DNA from: Bacteroidia bacterium
GTDB lineage: Bacteria; Bacteroidota; Bacteroidia; Bacteroidales; GCA-2748055
Assembly: GCA_004525825.1 (NCBI GenBank)
Contig: SPBY01000009.1
Span: 1 to 17,355, forward strand
DNA: 17,355 nt
Direction: 5' to 3'
Within the stretch, counting starts at the first letter, position 1; each line of letters begins with the position of its first letter. The notes below the pieces were generated by a model. It saw only the letters and a program-made list of their open reading frames with translations, was not told the origin of the DNA and ran no database searches. Below, in pieces: positions 1-8,500 of the stretch. The position numbers and the translations under genes are program-made.

Positions 1-5
1 AGCAC

Positions 6-36
6 TTTGGGCTTTCGTAGAAATGCACTATTTTTG
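6..36 (+). promoter_or_regulatory. Bacteroidota-type promoter of pheT
   Basis: TTTG at 6-9, a 19-nt spacer, then TATTTTTG at 29-36. This fits the Bacteroidota sigma-A consensus TTG-N19-21-TAnnTTTG. The predicted transcription start falls at about 41-43, leaving a leader of only about 10-12 nt before the pheT ATG at 53. No Shine-Dalgarno sequence is present, as is common in this phylum. Confidence 0.65.
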
Positions 37-52
37 CAGCTTATCTGCATCT

Positions 53-2506
53 ATGAAAATTTCCCATAACTGGCTCAGGCAATACATACAGACCGACCTA
101 AGTGCTCAGGAGGTCGGCGAAATACTGACCAACATCGGACTGGAAGTCGAAGGGATGGAAGCCCTTGAGTCGGTAAAAGGCGGACTGGAAGGGGTGGTCA
201 TTGGAGAAGTGCTTAGCTGCGAAAAGCATCCCGATGCCGAAAAACTCACCATATGCATAGTAAACCTGGGGGAGAGTGAGCCGGTACAAATCGTATGCGG
301 TGCTCCCAATGTGGCGGCCGGACAGAAAGTCCCCGTTGCCACTGTGGGCACCACGCTCTATCCCGACGACAAAGGTTTTACCATTAAAAAAGCAAAGATC
401 CGTGGTGTTCATTCCATGGGCATGATCTGTGCCGAGGATGAATTGGGCCTGGGGACTTCCCACGACGGGATCATGGTGCTGGATCCCGGGTCTGTCCCAG
501 GAAGCCCTGCAGCCGGCTATTTCAAATTGGAGAACGATATTGTCTTTGAGATCGGTCTGACCCCCAATCGCATCGACGGAGCCTCCCACCTGGGTGTGGC
601 CAGGGACCTGGCTGCTTACCTGACGCAAAAGGGCAAGGTACAGCTGACAAAACCTTCTATAGAATCCTTCCGGAGTGATAACAACGACCTGCTCATCCCT
701 GTGAAAATCGAGGAGAAGGCCGGGTGCAAACGCTATTCGGCTCTCACCATCAGTGGAGTCACCGTTGCGGAAAGTCCATCCTGGCTGCAACACCGCTTGA
801 GGTCCATCGGGCAAACCCCCATCAACAACGTGGTCGACATCTCCAATTTTGTTCTTCATGAAACCGGGCAGCCCCTGCATGCATTTGATGCTGCAGAAGT
901 AAGCGGGAACAAGGTCGTAGTGAAAACCATGCCCGCGGGAACTCCCTTTGTCACCCTGGACGAGCAGGAAAGAAAATTGCTATCCTCCGACCTGGTGATC
1001 AGCAATGACAGGGAAGCCATGTGCATTGCCGGAGTATTCGGCGGGCTCAGGTCGGGCGTCACGGAAAAGACCACCAGCATCTTCCTGGAATCGGCCTGCT
1101 TCGATCCGGTCTATATCCGAAAATCGGCCAAACACCACCAGCTAAATACAGATGCATCATTCCGTTTCGAACGGGGATCGGATCCCAACTTGACCGTTTG
1201 GGCCCTGAAACGGGCAGCCATGCTGATCAAGGAGATCGCAGGAGGCAGCATCACTTCCGAAGTGGTGGATGTATACCCCGAGCCGGTGGAGCATTTCAGG
1301 GTGGAGATCAGCTATAATCATGTGAATCGCCTTATCGGAAACGAAATATCGCCCGATACCATCCAATCCATTCTCACAGCTCTGGAGATTGAGGTGGAGC
1401 AAAGAAACGACCAGGGAATGGTAGTGCGGGTTCCTCCCTACAGGGTGGATGTGAAGCGTGAAGCCGATGTGATTGAAGAGATCCTTCGCATTTACGGATT
1501 CAATAAGGTGAAAATCGGGACCTCCTTGCGTTCCACCCTTTCTACCCCCCCCAAACCCGATAAGGAGAAGGTGATCAACCTGTGTTCAGATCTGCTTACT
1601 TCCAACGGCTTCTTTGAGATGAAATCCAACTCCCTGACCCGTACTTCCTATTACGACCAGGGGGATCAGCAGGATCCTAAGGCAGTCCGCATATCCAATC
1701 CCCTCAGCCAGGACCTGGGAGTGATGCGACAGAACCTCCTGTTCGGCGGACTGGAGGCTGTGGCCTGGAACATTAACCGGAAGCACCCGGATCTGAAGCT
1801 CTATGAATTTGGAAACTGTTACTACCTCAATCAAAGCGGGAGCAAGAAAGATCCACTGGAAAAGTATGATGAAGAGCTTCACATGGGAATCTACCTGTCA
1901 GGCAAGGTCCGGGCAGGGAACTGGATCAGCTTACCGGTGGAAGCCTCGTTCCAGGAGATGAAAACCTGGGTGGAAACGGTGCTGCTGAAACTGGGGATCG
2001 ATCCCCTGGACCTGGAAACCTCAGGCACAGAAAACCCAAACCTGGATATAGGTCAGGCCTATCTCCTGAAGGACCACCAGGTGGTGGAGTTCGGAAGCAT
2101 TGCTGCAGATGTACTCAAGATCTTTGATATCAAACAAGCAGTATTTGCTGCCGAGTTTAACTGGGATCTGGTACTGGAACTGCTCTCCGGGCACCGGATC
2201 CTCTTTGAGCCCCTCCCCAGGTTCCAGGTGGTTACCCGGGATTTTTCCCTTATGCTCGACAGGAAAGTCACTTTTGAATCCCTTAGAACCCTTGCTTTCA
2301 GCACAGAAAAGAAGCTACTGAAGAAGGTAAGCCTCTTCGATGTGTACGAAGGTGATAAAATAGAAAAGGGCAAGAAATCCTACGCCCTCTCCTTTACCCT
2401 CCTGGATGAAGAAAAGACCCTCACTGACAAACAGATTGATAAATGCATGCTGCGGATTGCCAGGGCTTTCGAATCGGAACTGGGAGCGTCTGTAAGAGGC
2501 ATGTAA
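53..2506 (+). CDS. pheT: Phenylalanine--tRNA ligase beta subunit
   Basis: PheT is the non-catalytic chain of the cytosolic (alpha-beta)2 phenylalanyl-tRNA synthetase, which charges tRNA-Phe; PheS is not in the window. The 817 residues match the usual bacterial length. The N-terminal MKISHNWL is typical of the family. An OB-fold tRNA-binding domain occupies roughly residues 42-150, with HPDAEKL and GMICAEDELGLG visible in it. B3/B4 and B5 domains follow, including DASFRFERG and a DVKREADVIEEILRIYGF motif. The last ~95 residues form the anticodon-binding FDX-ACB domain (PRFQVVTRDFSL). The ATG at 53 is chosen over an in-frame ATG at 23: 23 lies upstream of the -7 box, and conservation begins at 53. 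It is apparently co-transcribed with the macrodomain gene 5 nt downstream. An 8-C run at 1545-1552 does not break the frame. Confidence 0.97.
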   Translation: MKISHNWLRQYIQTDLSAQEVGEILTNIGLEVEGMEALESVKGGLEGVVIGEVLSCEKHPDAEKLTICIVNLGESEPVQIVCGAPNVAAGQKVPVATVGTTLYPDDKGFTIKKAKIRGVHSMGMICAEDELGLGTSHDGIMVLDPGSVPGSPAAGYFKLENDIVFEIGLTPNRIDGASHLGVARDLAAYLTQKGKVQLTKPSIESFRSDNNDLLIPVKIEEKAGCKRYSALTISGVTVAESPSWLQHRLRSIGQTPINNVVDISNFVLHETGQPLHAFDAAEVSGNKVVVKTMPAGTPFVTLDEQERKLLSSDLVISNDREAMCIAGVFGGLRSGVTEKTTSIFLESACFDPVYIRKSAKHHQLNTDASFRFERGSDPNLTVWALKRAAMLIKEIAGGSITSEVVDVYPEPVEHFRVEISYNHVNRLIGNEISPDTIQSILTALEIEVEQRNDQGMVVRVPPYRVDVKREADVIEEILRIYGFNKVKIGTSLRSTLSTPPKPDKEKVINLCSDLLTSNGFFEMKSNSLTRTSYYDQGDQQDPKAVRISNPLSQDLGVMRQNLLFGGLEAVAWNINRKHPDLKLYEFGNCYYLNQSGSKKDPLEKYDEELHMGIYLSGKVRAGNWISLPVEASFQEMKTWVETVLLKLGIDPLDLETSGTENPNLDIGQAYLLKDHQVVEFGSIAADVLKIFDIKQAVFAAEFNWDLVLELLSGHRILFEPLPRFQVVTRDFSLMLDRKVTFESLRTLAFSTEKKLLKKVSLFDVYEGDKIEKGKKSYALSFTLLDEEKTLTDKQIDKCMLRIARAFESELGASVRGM

Positions 2507-2511
2507 TCATC

Positions 2512-3042
2512 ATGGAACCCAGGATCCGGCTAATTCAGGGAGACATTACCTCCATTAGGGTGGATGCCATTGTAAATGCTGCGAACCACACCCTGTTGGG
2601 AGGTGGCGGTGTGGATGGAGCCATCCATCGGGCTGCCGGACCTGAACTGCTTGAGTCCTGTCGTCTTCTGAAGGGCTGTGAAACTGGACAGGCCAAGATC
2701 ACCCCGGGATTTCAACTTCCTGCCCGCCATGTGATCCACACTGTGGGACCGGTCTGGAGGGGAGGCAAGCAGCACGAGCCTGAGCTTCTGCAAAGTTGCT
2801 ATGTCCACAGCCTGGAGCTGGCCCTGGAAAAGGGGCTAAGGTCCATCGCCTTCCCCAATATTTCCACCGGAGTATACGGATTCCCCAAAGAGCTGGCAGC
2901 AGAAATCGCCACCCGCACCGTCGTGCAATTCCTGGAAGAAAAGGGATCGGTCCTGGAAGTCAGCTTCGTAGTTTTCGACCGGGAGAACCTTTCTCATTAC
3001 CACAGGCTATTGGATGGTTCAGGCTTCCTTCTCAAGGGATAG
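2512..3042 (+). CDS. Macrodomain protein, O-acetyl-ADP-ribose deacetylase-like (YmdB/MacroD type)
   Basis: A stand-alone macrodomain of 176 residues, about the size of E. coli YmdB. This family hydrolyses O-acetyl-ADP-ribose and can remove mono-ADP-ribose from acidic residues; it acts in the cytoplasm. Visible motifs: QGDIT at 9-13, VNAAN at 21-25, GGGGVDGAIHRAAG at 30-43, HTVGPVW near 78-84 and the phosphate-binding ISTGVYGFP. Asn25 and Asp35 fall at the positions of the catalytic residues of YmdB. The ATG at 2512 starts just before the conserved IRLIQGDIT. Earlier in-frame codons from 2443 overlap pheT and are not conserved. The gene begins 5 nt after the pheT stop with no promoter or terminator between, so it is probably read with pheT. 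Family assignment is firm; the natural substrate is unknown. Confidence 0.9.
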   Translation: MEPRIRLIQGDITSIRVDAIVNAANHTLLGGGGVDGAIHRAAGPELLESCRLLKGCETGQAKITPGFQLPARHVIHTVGPVWRGGKQHEPELLQSCYVHSLELALEKGLRSIAFPNISTGVYGFPKELAAEIATRTVVQFLEEKGSVLEVSFVVFDRENLSHYHRLLDGSGFLLKG

Positions 3043-3073
3043 AGGCATGGGTGAATGGCAGATTCCAGGGATT

Positions 3074-3081
3074 TAAGTTTG
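3074..3081 (+). promoter_or_regulatory. Candidate -7 box for the DUF4251 gene
   Basis: TAAGTTTG matches TAnnTTTG exactly and lies 32 nt past the macrodomain stop. No TTG is seen at the expected -33 distance, so the match is partial. It would give a leader of about 90 nt for the gene starting at 3179. Confidence 0.35.
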
Positions 3082-3144
3082 CCCACTGATAGGGAAATAT
3101 TCATTATATTTATTGGGGTTCAAACAACGGAAACTCTAAACTGT

Positions 3145-3164
3145 TTATATACAAACCTATATAA
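3145..3164 (+). repeat. A/T-only inverted repeat in the leader of the DUF4251 gene
   Basis: TTATATA at 3145-3151 and TATATAA at 3158-3164 are perfect reverse complements separated by 6 nt. The feature lies 15 nt upstream of the TTG start. It could be a weak leader hairpin or operator, but A/T-rich leaders form such repeats by chance. Confidence 0.3.
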
Positions 3165-3178
3165 TAATTCCAAGGGAT

Positions 3179-3685
3179 TTGAAAAGAGTCATAAGCATTA
3201 TAATTGTAGCCTTGTTAACACTTCCGGCTTTCACCCAGGAGCTCAGCAAGAGTGAGCAGAAGAAACTGAACAAGGAGTTGAAAAAAGAACAACAGGCTGA
3301 TGAGTTGGCCAAATCGGTCGAAGTGGTCACTACCATGGTCAGCTACGGAAGGTTTGTGCTTGAGGCCTATTCATTAAGGAATAAGCGGGGTGAATCGCTC
3401 CAGGTCACTTCCGCTCTGAACTTTGTAGCTTCTGATTCCATTACCGGAGTCCTTCAGATTGGTGATGATGCTGGAATAGGCCCCAATGGCGTGGGTGGAG
3501 TCACTGTGCAAGGAGAGATTTCTGACTATAAATATACCATGCACGAGAAAAGCGGAAACTACAACGTCAGTTACATTCTGCGAACCCCGGTAGGAACCTA
3601 TGAAGTGTGGATGACGGCTTTTCCTGATAGCAGGGCCGAAGCCACCATAAGCAATGCTACCTGGGGTGGCCGGATCACCTTTTAA
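3179..3685 (+). CDS. Exported DUF4251 domain protein
   Basis: A 168-residue protein of the DUF4251 family, which is almost confined to Bacteroidota and has no known biochemical role. Residues 1-19 form a Sec signal peptide (hydrophobic IIIVALLTLPAF), probably cleaved before the Gln of FTQE. Residues 20-46 are lysine/glutamate rich and probably helical. The remainder is beta-rich and carries the family signatures NFV, LQIG, NGVGGVTVQG and a C-terminal GRITF. The start is TTG at 3179: the only in-frame start codon that leaves an intact signal peptide beginning KRVISI. An AAGGGA lies almost against it, too close for a normal ribosome binding site. It is convergent with the acyl-CoA ligase gene, with a 61-nt gap in which no clear terminator is seen. 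Periplasmic location is inferred from the signal peptide. Confidence 0.85.
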   Translation: MKRVISIIIVALLTLPAFTQELSKSEQKKLNKELKKEQQADELAKSVEVVTTMVSYGRFVLEAYSLRNKRGESLQVTSALNFVASDSITGVLQIGDDAGIGPNGVGGVTVQGEISDYKYTMHEKSGNYNVSYILRTPVGTYEVWMTAFPDSRAEATISNATWGGRITF

Positions 3686-3746
3686 GGATACCTGATACCC
3701 CCGGGTCTTTCAAGGATCTATAAAGGGAATGCACTCTAAACCAGGC

Positions 3747-5411
3747 TTAATCCTCCAGTTTATACAGGAAGCGCTTGATGCTCCTTTTGGGGGTCTTCTC
3801 GAACTCTGCTTCGTGGATGTGGATTTTTAAGAGGGTCTGGTAAGCGGCTGCCTGATCGTTATATTCTTTTCTGTTCTCCTCCATTTTAGTCTCCAGTTCT
3901 GACTCCACCTGGTCGGCTTTGACCTGGTCAGGGTCGGGAAATATCAGAGCCTCCAGTTTGTGATTGCTGTTCATCAACACCACCGCCTCGCTGATGTAGG
4001 GAAGGTTGCCCAACTTGGATTCAATTTCTTCGGGATAGATGTTCTGTCCCGACGGACCCAGCAACATGCTCTTACTACGTCCTTTGATGTAAATAAAACC
4101 GTCTTCGTCGGTGATGCCCAGATCGCCGGTATGGAGCCATCCTTCTTCGTCAATGGTGACTTTGGTGGCTTCCTCATTTTTGTAATAACCCTCCATCAGG
4201 TTCTCCCCTTTCACCAGGATCTCCCCGGGAAGCTCGTAGGGTAAGTCCGAATCGATTTTCAGCTCCATGATATCGAGAATCTTTCCACTGGAACCTTTTC
4301 GCGTAGTGGCAAAACCTTCGTAGGACATCAAAGGACCACATTCAGTCATCCCGTACCCGATGGTAAAGGGGAATTTTATCCTGGTGAGGAAATCCTCTAC
4401 ATCGGCGCCCAGTGCGGCTCCCCCCAGCACGGCCTCCCGAAAGCGACCGCCGAAGGTTTCGATCAGCGATTTTCTCATCTTTCCATAGATCAGGCCCTTG
4501 ATTCCCGGAATTTTAGTCAGCACCTTCACAGATACCTTTTGCAAAATGGGCAGGAGCTTTTTCTTGTAAATCTTTTCAAAGAAAATGGGGACAAAGAGGA
4601 TCAGGTGGGGTCTTACCTCAGAAAAAGCTTTGATGATGACCGGGGTAGCCGGCAACTTGCCCAGGATGGTCACATGCACCCCCACCGCCATGGGGAAAAG
4701 ATAGTCAAAAGCGCATCCGTAGCAATGGGCCAGAGGGAGCAGAGCCAGCATCTTTTCTCCAGGATTCAATTCGATGGAACGCATGGCAAAGTCGACGTTC
4801 CCCGCCAGACTATTGGCCGAAAGCACCACCCCTTTGCTGAATCCTGTGGTTCCAGAGGTATAGTTGATTTCCACCACTTCGCTGTTTTTCACTTCAGGGT
4901 ACTTCACCTGCTCGGGCCCAAATCCTTTGGTGAATTTCTTATAGAACAGCTCATCCAGATTCTCGTAGGCCTTTTTGAGTGCCGGATCAGGTGTTGATGA
5001 AAGAATACCCCAATTGTCCAGTGAAAGGATGGTCTTCACCTCCTGCATCTCTGCCTCCGAAAGTCCCTGCATGGTCTGATTGTCGACCAGCAGCATCACA
5101 GAATCGGAGTGATTGATAATGGTATGGGCATCGGCCGGTTTGAAATCGGACAGCACCGGCACTGCCACCCCACCATAGGTAATGATACTCATGAATCCCA
5201 CACACCAGTTGGAAGAGTTCTTTCCAAATACTGCCACTTTATCTCCCTTCTTTACCCCCGCTACTTCGTAAATCAGATGAAGACGGGCAATCTGACGAGC
5301 CATTTCACCATAGGTATAAGAGATGTCGCCGGTGTAATCCGACAACGCGGGAAGATCAAAATTCCTGGCAAAACTTTCTTCATAAAGCTTGATAAAATTC
5401 TTCTGGATCAT
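3747..5411 (-). CDS. Long-chain fatty acid--CoA ligase (AMP-forming)
   Basis: An adenylate-forming enzyme of 554 residues that activates a carboxylic acid, most likely a long-chain fatty acid, to acyl-AMP and then acyl-CoA. Motifs counted from the chosen Met: P-loop YTSGTTGFSKG around 184-194, YGMTECGP around 353-360, HTGDLG around 427-432, and the hinge/CoA region KGRSKSMLLGPSGQNIYPEEIE around 444-464. A KTPKRSIKRF tail near 539-548 would supply the A10-type catalytic Lys. The stretch of about 60 residues before that tail is charged and probably helical. An in-frame ATG at 5447 would add 12 residues (MNIFRKTKPTPA). Met at 5411 is preferred because MIQKNFIKLYEESF is how related Bacteroidota enzymes begin. 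It is divergent from purL. Substrate chain length cannot be read from sequence. Confidence 0.88.
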   Translation of the reverse strand: MIQKNFIKLYEESFARNFDLPALSDYTGDISYTYGEMARQIARLHLIYEVAGVKKGDKVAVFGKNSSNWCVGFMSIITYGGVAVPVLSDFKPADAHTIINHSDSVMLLVDNQTMQGLSEAEMQEVKTILSLDNWGILSSTPDPALKKAYENLDELFYKKFTKGFGPEQVKYPEVKNSEVVEINYTSGTTGFSKGVVLSANSLAGNVDFAMRSIELNPGEKMLALLPLAHCYGCAFDYLFPMAVGVHVTILGKLPATPVIIKAFSEVRPHLILFVPIFFEKIYKKKLLPILQKVSVKVLTKIPGIKGLIYGKMRKSLIETFGGRFREAVLGGAALGADVEDFLTRIKFPFTIGYGMTECGPLMSYEGFATTRKGSSGKILDIMELKIDSDLPYELPGEILVKGENLMEGYYKNEEATKVTIDEEGWLHTGDLGITDEDGFIYIKGRSKSMLLGPSGQNIYPEEIESKLGNLPYISEAVVLMNSNHKLEALIFPDPDQVKADQVESELETKMEENRKEYNDQAAAYQTLLKIHIHEAEFEKTPKRSIKRFLYKLED

Positions 5412-5493
5412 GGCAGGGGTAGGTTTAGTTTTCCTAAATATATTCAATTCCTTCCAATGTTAAAAAACCTTCATGCTTTAACACAAAAGCAAT

Positions 5494-5501
5494 TATCTTT
5501 G
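5494..5501 (+). promoter_or_regulatory. Candidate -7 box for purL
   Basis: TATCTTTG matches TAnnTTTG. A TTC at 5470-5472, one base from the TTG consensus, lies 21 nt upstream. The predicted transcription start is near 5507, giving a leader of about 33 nt to the ATG at 5540. It lies in the 128-bp divergent region shared with the acyl-CoA ligase gene. Confidence 0.5.
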
Positions 5502-5539
5502 GGGCATCCAATTGAGTGACGCTTAACACAGCCGGTTCC

Positions 5540-8500
5540 ATGATCCATTTCTTCCAGACTAAAGACAACAAAATTATTGCCATTGATGCAGATACAGCGC
5601 CCGAACCCTTATCCAGGGAAAAACTGGTATGGTTGTTCGGAAACGCCACCTTCGTGCCCAAAAGCCAGATGGATGGCTACTTTGTAGGTCCCCGGAAGGA
5701 GATGATCACCCCCTGGAGTACCAATGCGGTGGAGATTGCCGGGAACATGGGAATCACAGGGATCCGGAGAATTGAAGAGTTCTTCGTAGTGTCCGGCAAA
5801 GAGGCCTCCTTCGATCCCATGTTACAGGCCATGTATGAAGGACTTGACCAGCAAGTGTTTTCCATCGTCCGCAAACCGGAAGCTGTGCTGGAGATCACTG
5901 ATATTGCCGCCTACAATGCCCAGGAAGGACTGGCCCTGAATCCCGACGAAATAGAATACCTGGAAGGAGTCAGCCAGCGGATTGGCCGACCCCTGACCGA
6001 CAGCGAAGTGTTTGGCTTCTCGCAGGTCAACTCGGAACATTGTCGTCATAAGATCTTTAACGGGACCTTTATCATCGACGGCGTAGAGAAGGAGTCCTCC
6101 CTTTTCCAGCTGATCAAAAAGACTACCCAGACCCATCCCAACCACATAGTTTCGGCCTACAAAGATAACTGCTCCTTTGCCAGCGGACCCAGGGTAGAAC
6201 AATTTGCCCCTGAGTCGCAGGACAAAAGTGATTTCTTCCGGGTCACCGACATCGAAACTGTGCTTTCTCTGAAAGCCGAGACCCACAACTTCCCCACCAC
6301 GGTGGAACCCTTTAACGGGGCTGCCACCGGCACCGGTGGTGAAATCCGCGACCGGATTGCAGGGGGGAAAGGAGCCGTTCCCATGGCAGGAACCGCGGTT
6401 TATATGACCTCCTATCCCAGGCTGGGAGCAGGACGCAATTGGGAGACGGCCATGGACGAAAGGCCCTGGCTGTACCAGACCCCCGAAGAGATTCTGATCA
6501 AGGCCTCCAACGGAGCCAGCGATTTCGGAAACAAGTTTGGTCAGCCACTGATATGTGGCAGCCTGCTCACCTTTGAACATGAGGAACATGGCAAGAAATT
6601 TGGTTTCGACAAAGTGATCATGCTGGCCGGAGGGATCGGCTATGGAAGGAAAGAAGACGCCCAGAAAGAGCTCCCCAAAAAAGGCGATGTGGTCGTGCTG
6701 CTGGGTGGAGACAACTACCGCATCGGCATGGGTGGCGGAGCCGTATCATCGGTGGATACCGGTGAATTCGAAAATGCCATTGAACTGAATGCGGTGCAGC
6801 GTGCCAACCCGGAAATGCAGAAAAGAGCCTACAACGCTATCCGTGCCCTGACTGAATCAGGAAAAAATACCATTGTCAGCATCCACGACCACGGGGCCGG
6901 TGGCCACCTCAATTGTCTCTCCGAATTGGTGGAAGCCACGGGCGGAAAGATCCACCTGGATAAACTGCCGGTGGGAGACCCCACCCTGTCGGCCAAAGAG
7001 ATCATCGGCAATGAGTCCCAGGAACGCATGGGCCTGGTGATTAAGGCCGAAGATGTGGACGAACTGGTACAGATTGCACAACGGGAACGGGCACCCATCT
7101 ATATCATCGGGGAGATCACCGACGATCACCGCTTTGTTTTTGAAAGTGAGCTTAGCGGCGAGAAACCCATGGACCTGGAACTGGCAGATATGTTTGGAAA
7201 ACCACCGCACACGGTGATGGACGACCGCAGCCTGAAGATCCGCCACAAAAGGATCCCATATAAAACCAGTGAGATCGCCCAGGATCTGGAAGGAGTTATG
7301 CAGCTGGAAGCTGTGGCCTGCAAATACTGGCTCACCAACAAGGTGGATCGTTCGGTGACTGGTAAGGTCGCCAAACAGCAGTGCGCCGGCGAACTGCAGC
7401 TGCCCCTGAATAACCTGGGCGCCGTGGCACTGGATTACCAGGGGAAGAAAGGATATGCCACCTCCATCGGGCACGCCCCCGTGGCCGCTATGGTGGATGA
7501 AAAGGCCGGAAGTGTGCTGTCCATTGCAGAGGCACTGACCAATATTGTCTGGGCCCCCATGCCCGATCGCATCCGGAGCATCTCCCTCTCGGCCAACTGG
7601 ATGTGGCCCTGTAAAAACGAGGGTGAAGATGCCAGGCTCTATCATGCGGCCAAAGCAGCCAGCGACTTTGCCATAGCCCTGGGCATCAACATCCCCACCG
7701 GAAAGGACTCCCTCTCCATGACTCAGAAGTACAAGGACCAGGTGGTGTATGCCCCTGGCACGGTGATTATCTCAGCAGCGGGTGAAGTGAGTGATGTCCG
7801 GAAGATTGTGGAACCGGTTCTTCGTCCCGATCCTGAGAGCAGGCTGATCTACATCGACCTGGCCAAAGACGGTTTTAAACTGGGTGGCAGCTCCTTTGCC
7901 CAGTACAAGAACAAACTTGGAGCGCAAGCACCCACGGTGACCGATCCGGACTACTTTGTGAAAGGATTCAACCTGCTGCAGTCACTGATAGAAGAAAACT
8001 ACCTCCTTGCCGGCCATGATGTATCGGCCGGGGGACTGTTAACCACCCTGATGGAAATGTGCTTTGCCAATACCACCGGAGGATTGGAAGTGGATATTAC
8101 CGGCCTGCCGGATGAGACTGTGCGCGTGCTCTTCAGCGAAAAGCCCGGCGTGGTGATACAGGTACACAAGCATCATGAAATTACTGCCCTGCTGGAGAAA
8201 GAAGGGATCCTGCACCATGTGATCGGTCGTCCCGCAGAAGGGCGTGACATCGTGGTCCACACCAAAGAAGAGAACCTCAAACTGGACATCAACCATTACC
8301 GTGATCTGTGGTTCCGCACCTCTTATCTGCTCGATAGAAAACAATCGGGAGATGCTCCGGCTGTAGAACGATTCGAGTTCTATAAAAATCATGCCCTGGA
8401 GTTCAATCTCGGCGATTTCAAAGGGACCTTCGAAAGCCTGGGCATCGATCCCAAACGAAGGACCGACAGCGGGATCAAGGCAGCCATTATCCGGGAGAAA

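Noticed and set aside
98..880. 260-codon minus-strand frame inside pheT
   Set aside because: Antisense shadow of pheT with no motif and no promoter.
1545..1552. Eight-C tract in pheT as a possible phase-variation site
   Set aside because: pheT is essential, the frame is intact, and the run encodes a Pro-rich linker.
3686..3746. ACCC-CC-GGGT between the convergent DUF4251 and acyl-CoA ligase genes as a terminator
   Set aside because: The stem is 4 bp with a 2-nt loop and no T tract.
6857..7645. 262-codon minus-strand frame inside purL
   Set aside because: Antisense shadow of the conserved AIRS-like domains; composition typical of out-of-frame reading.
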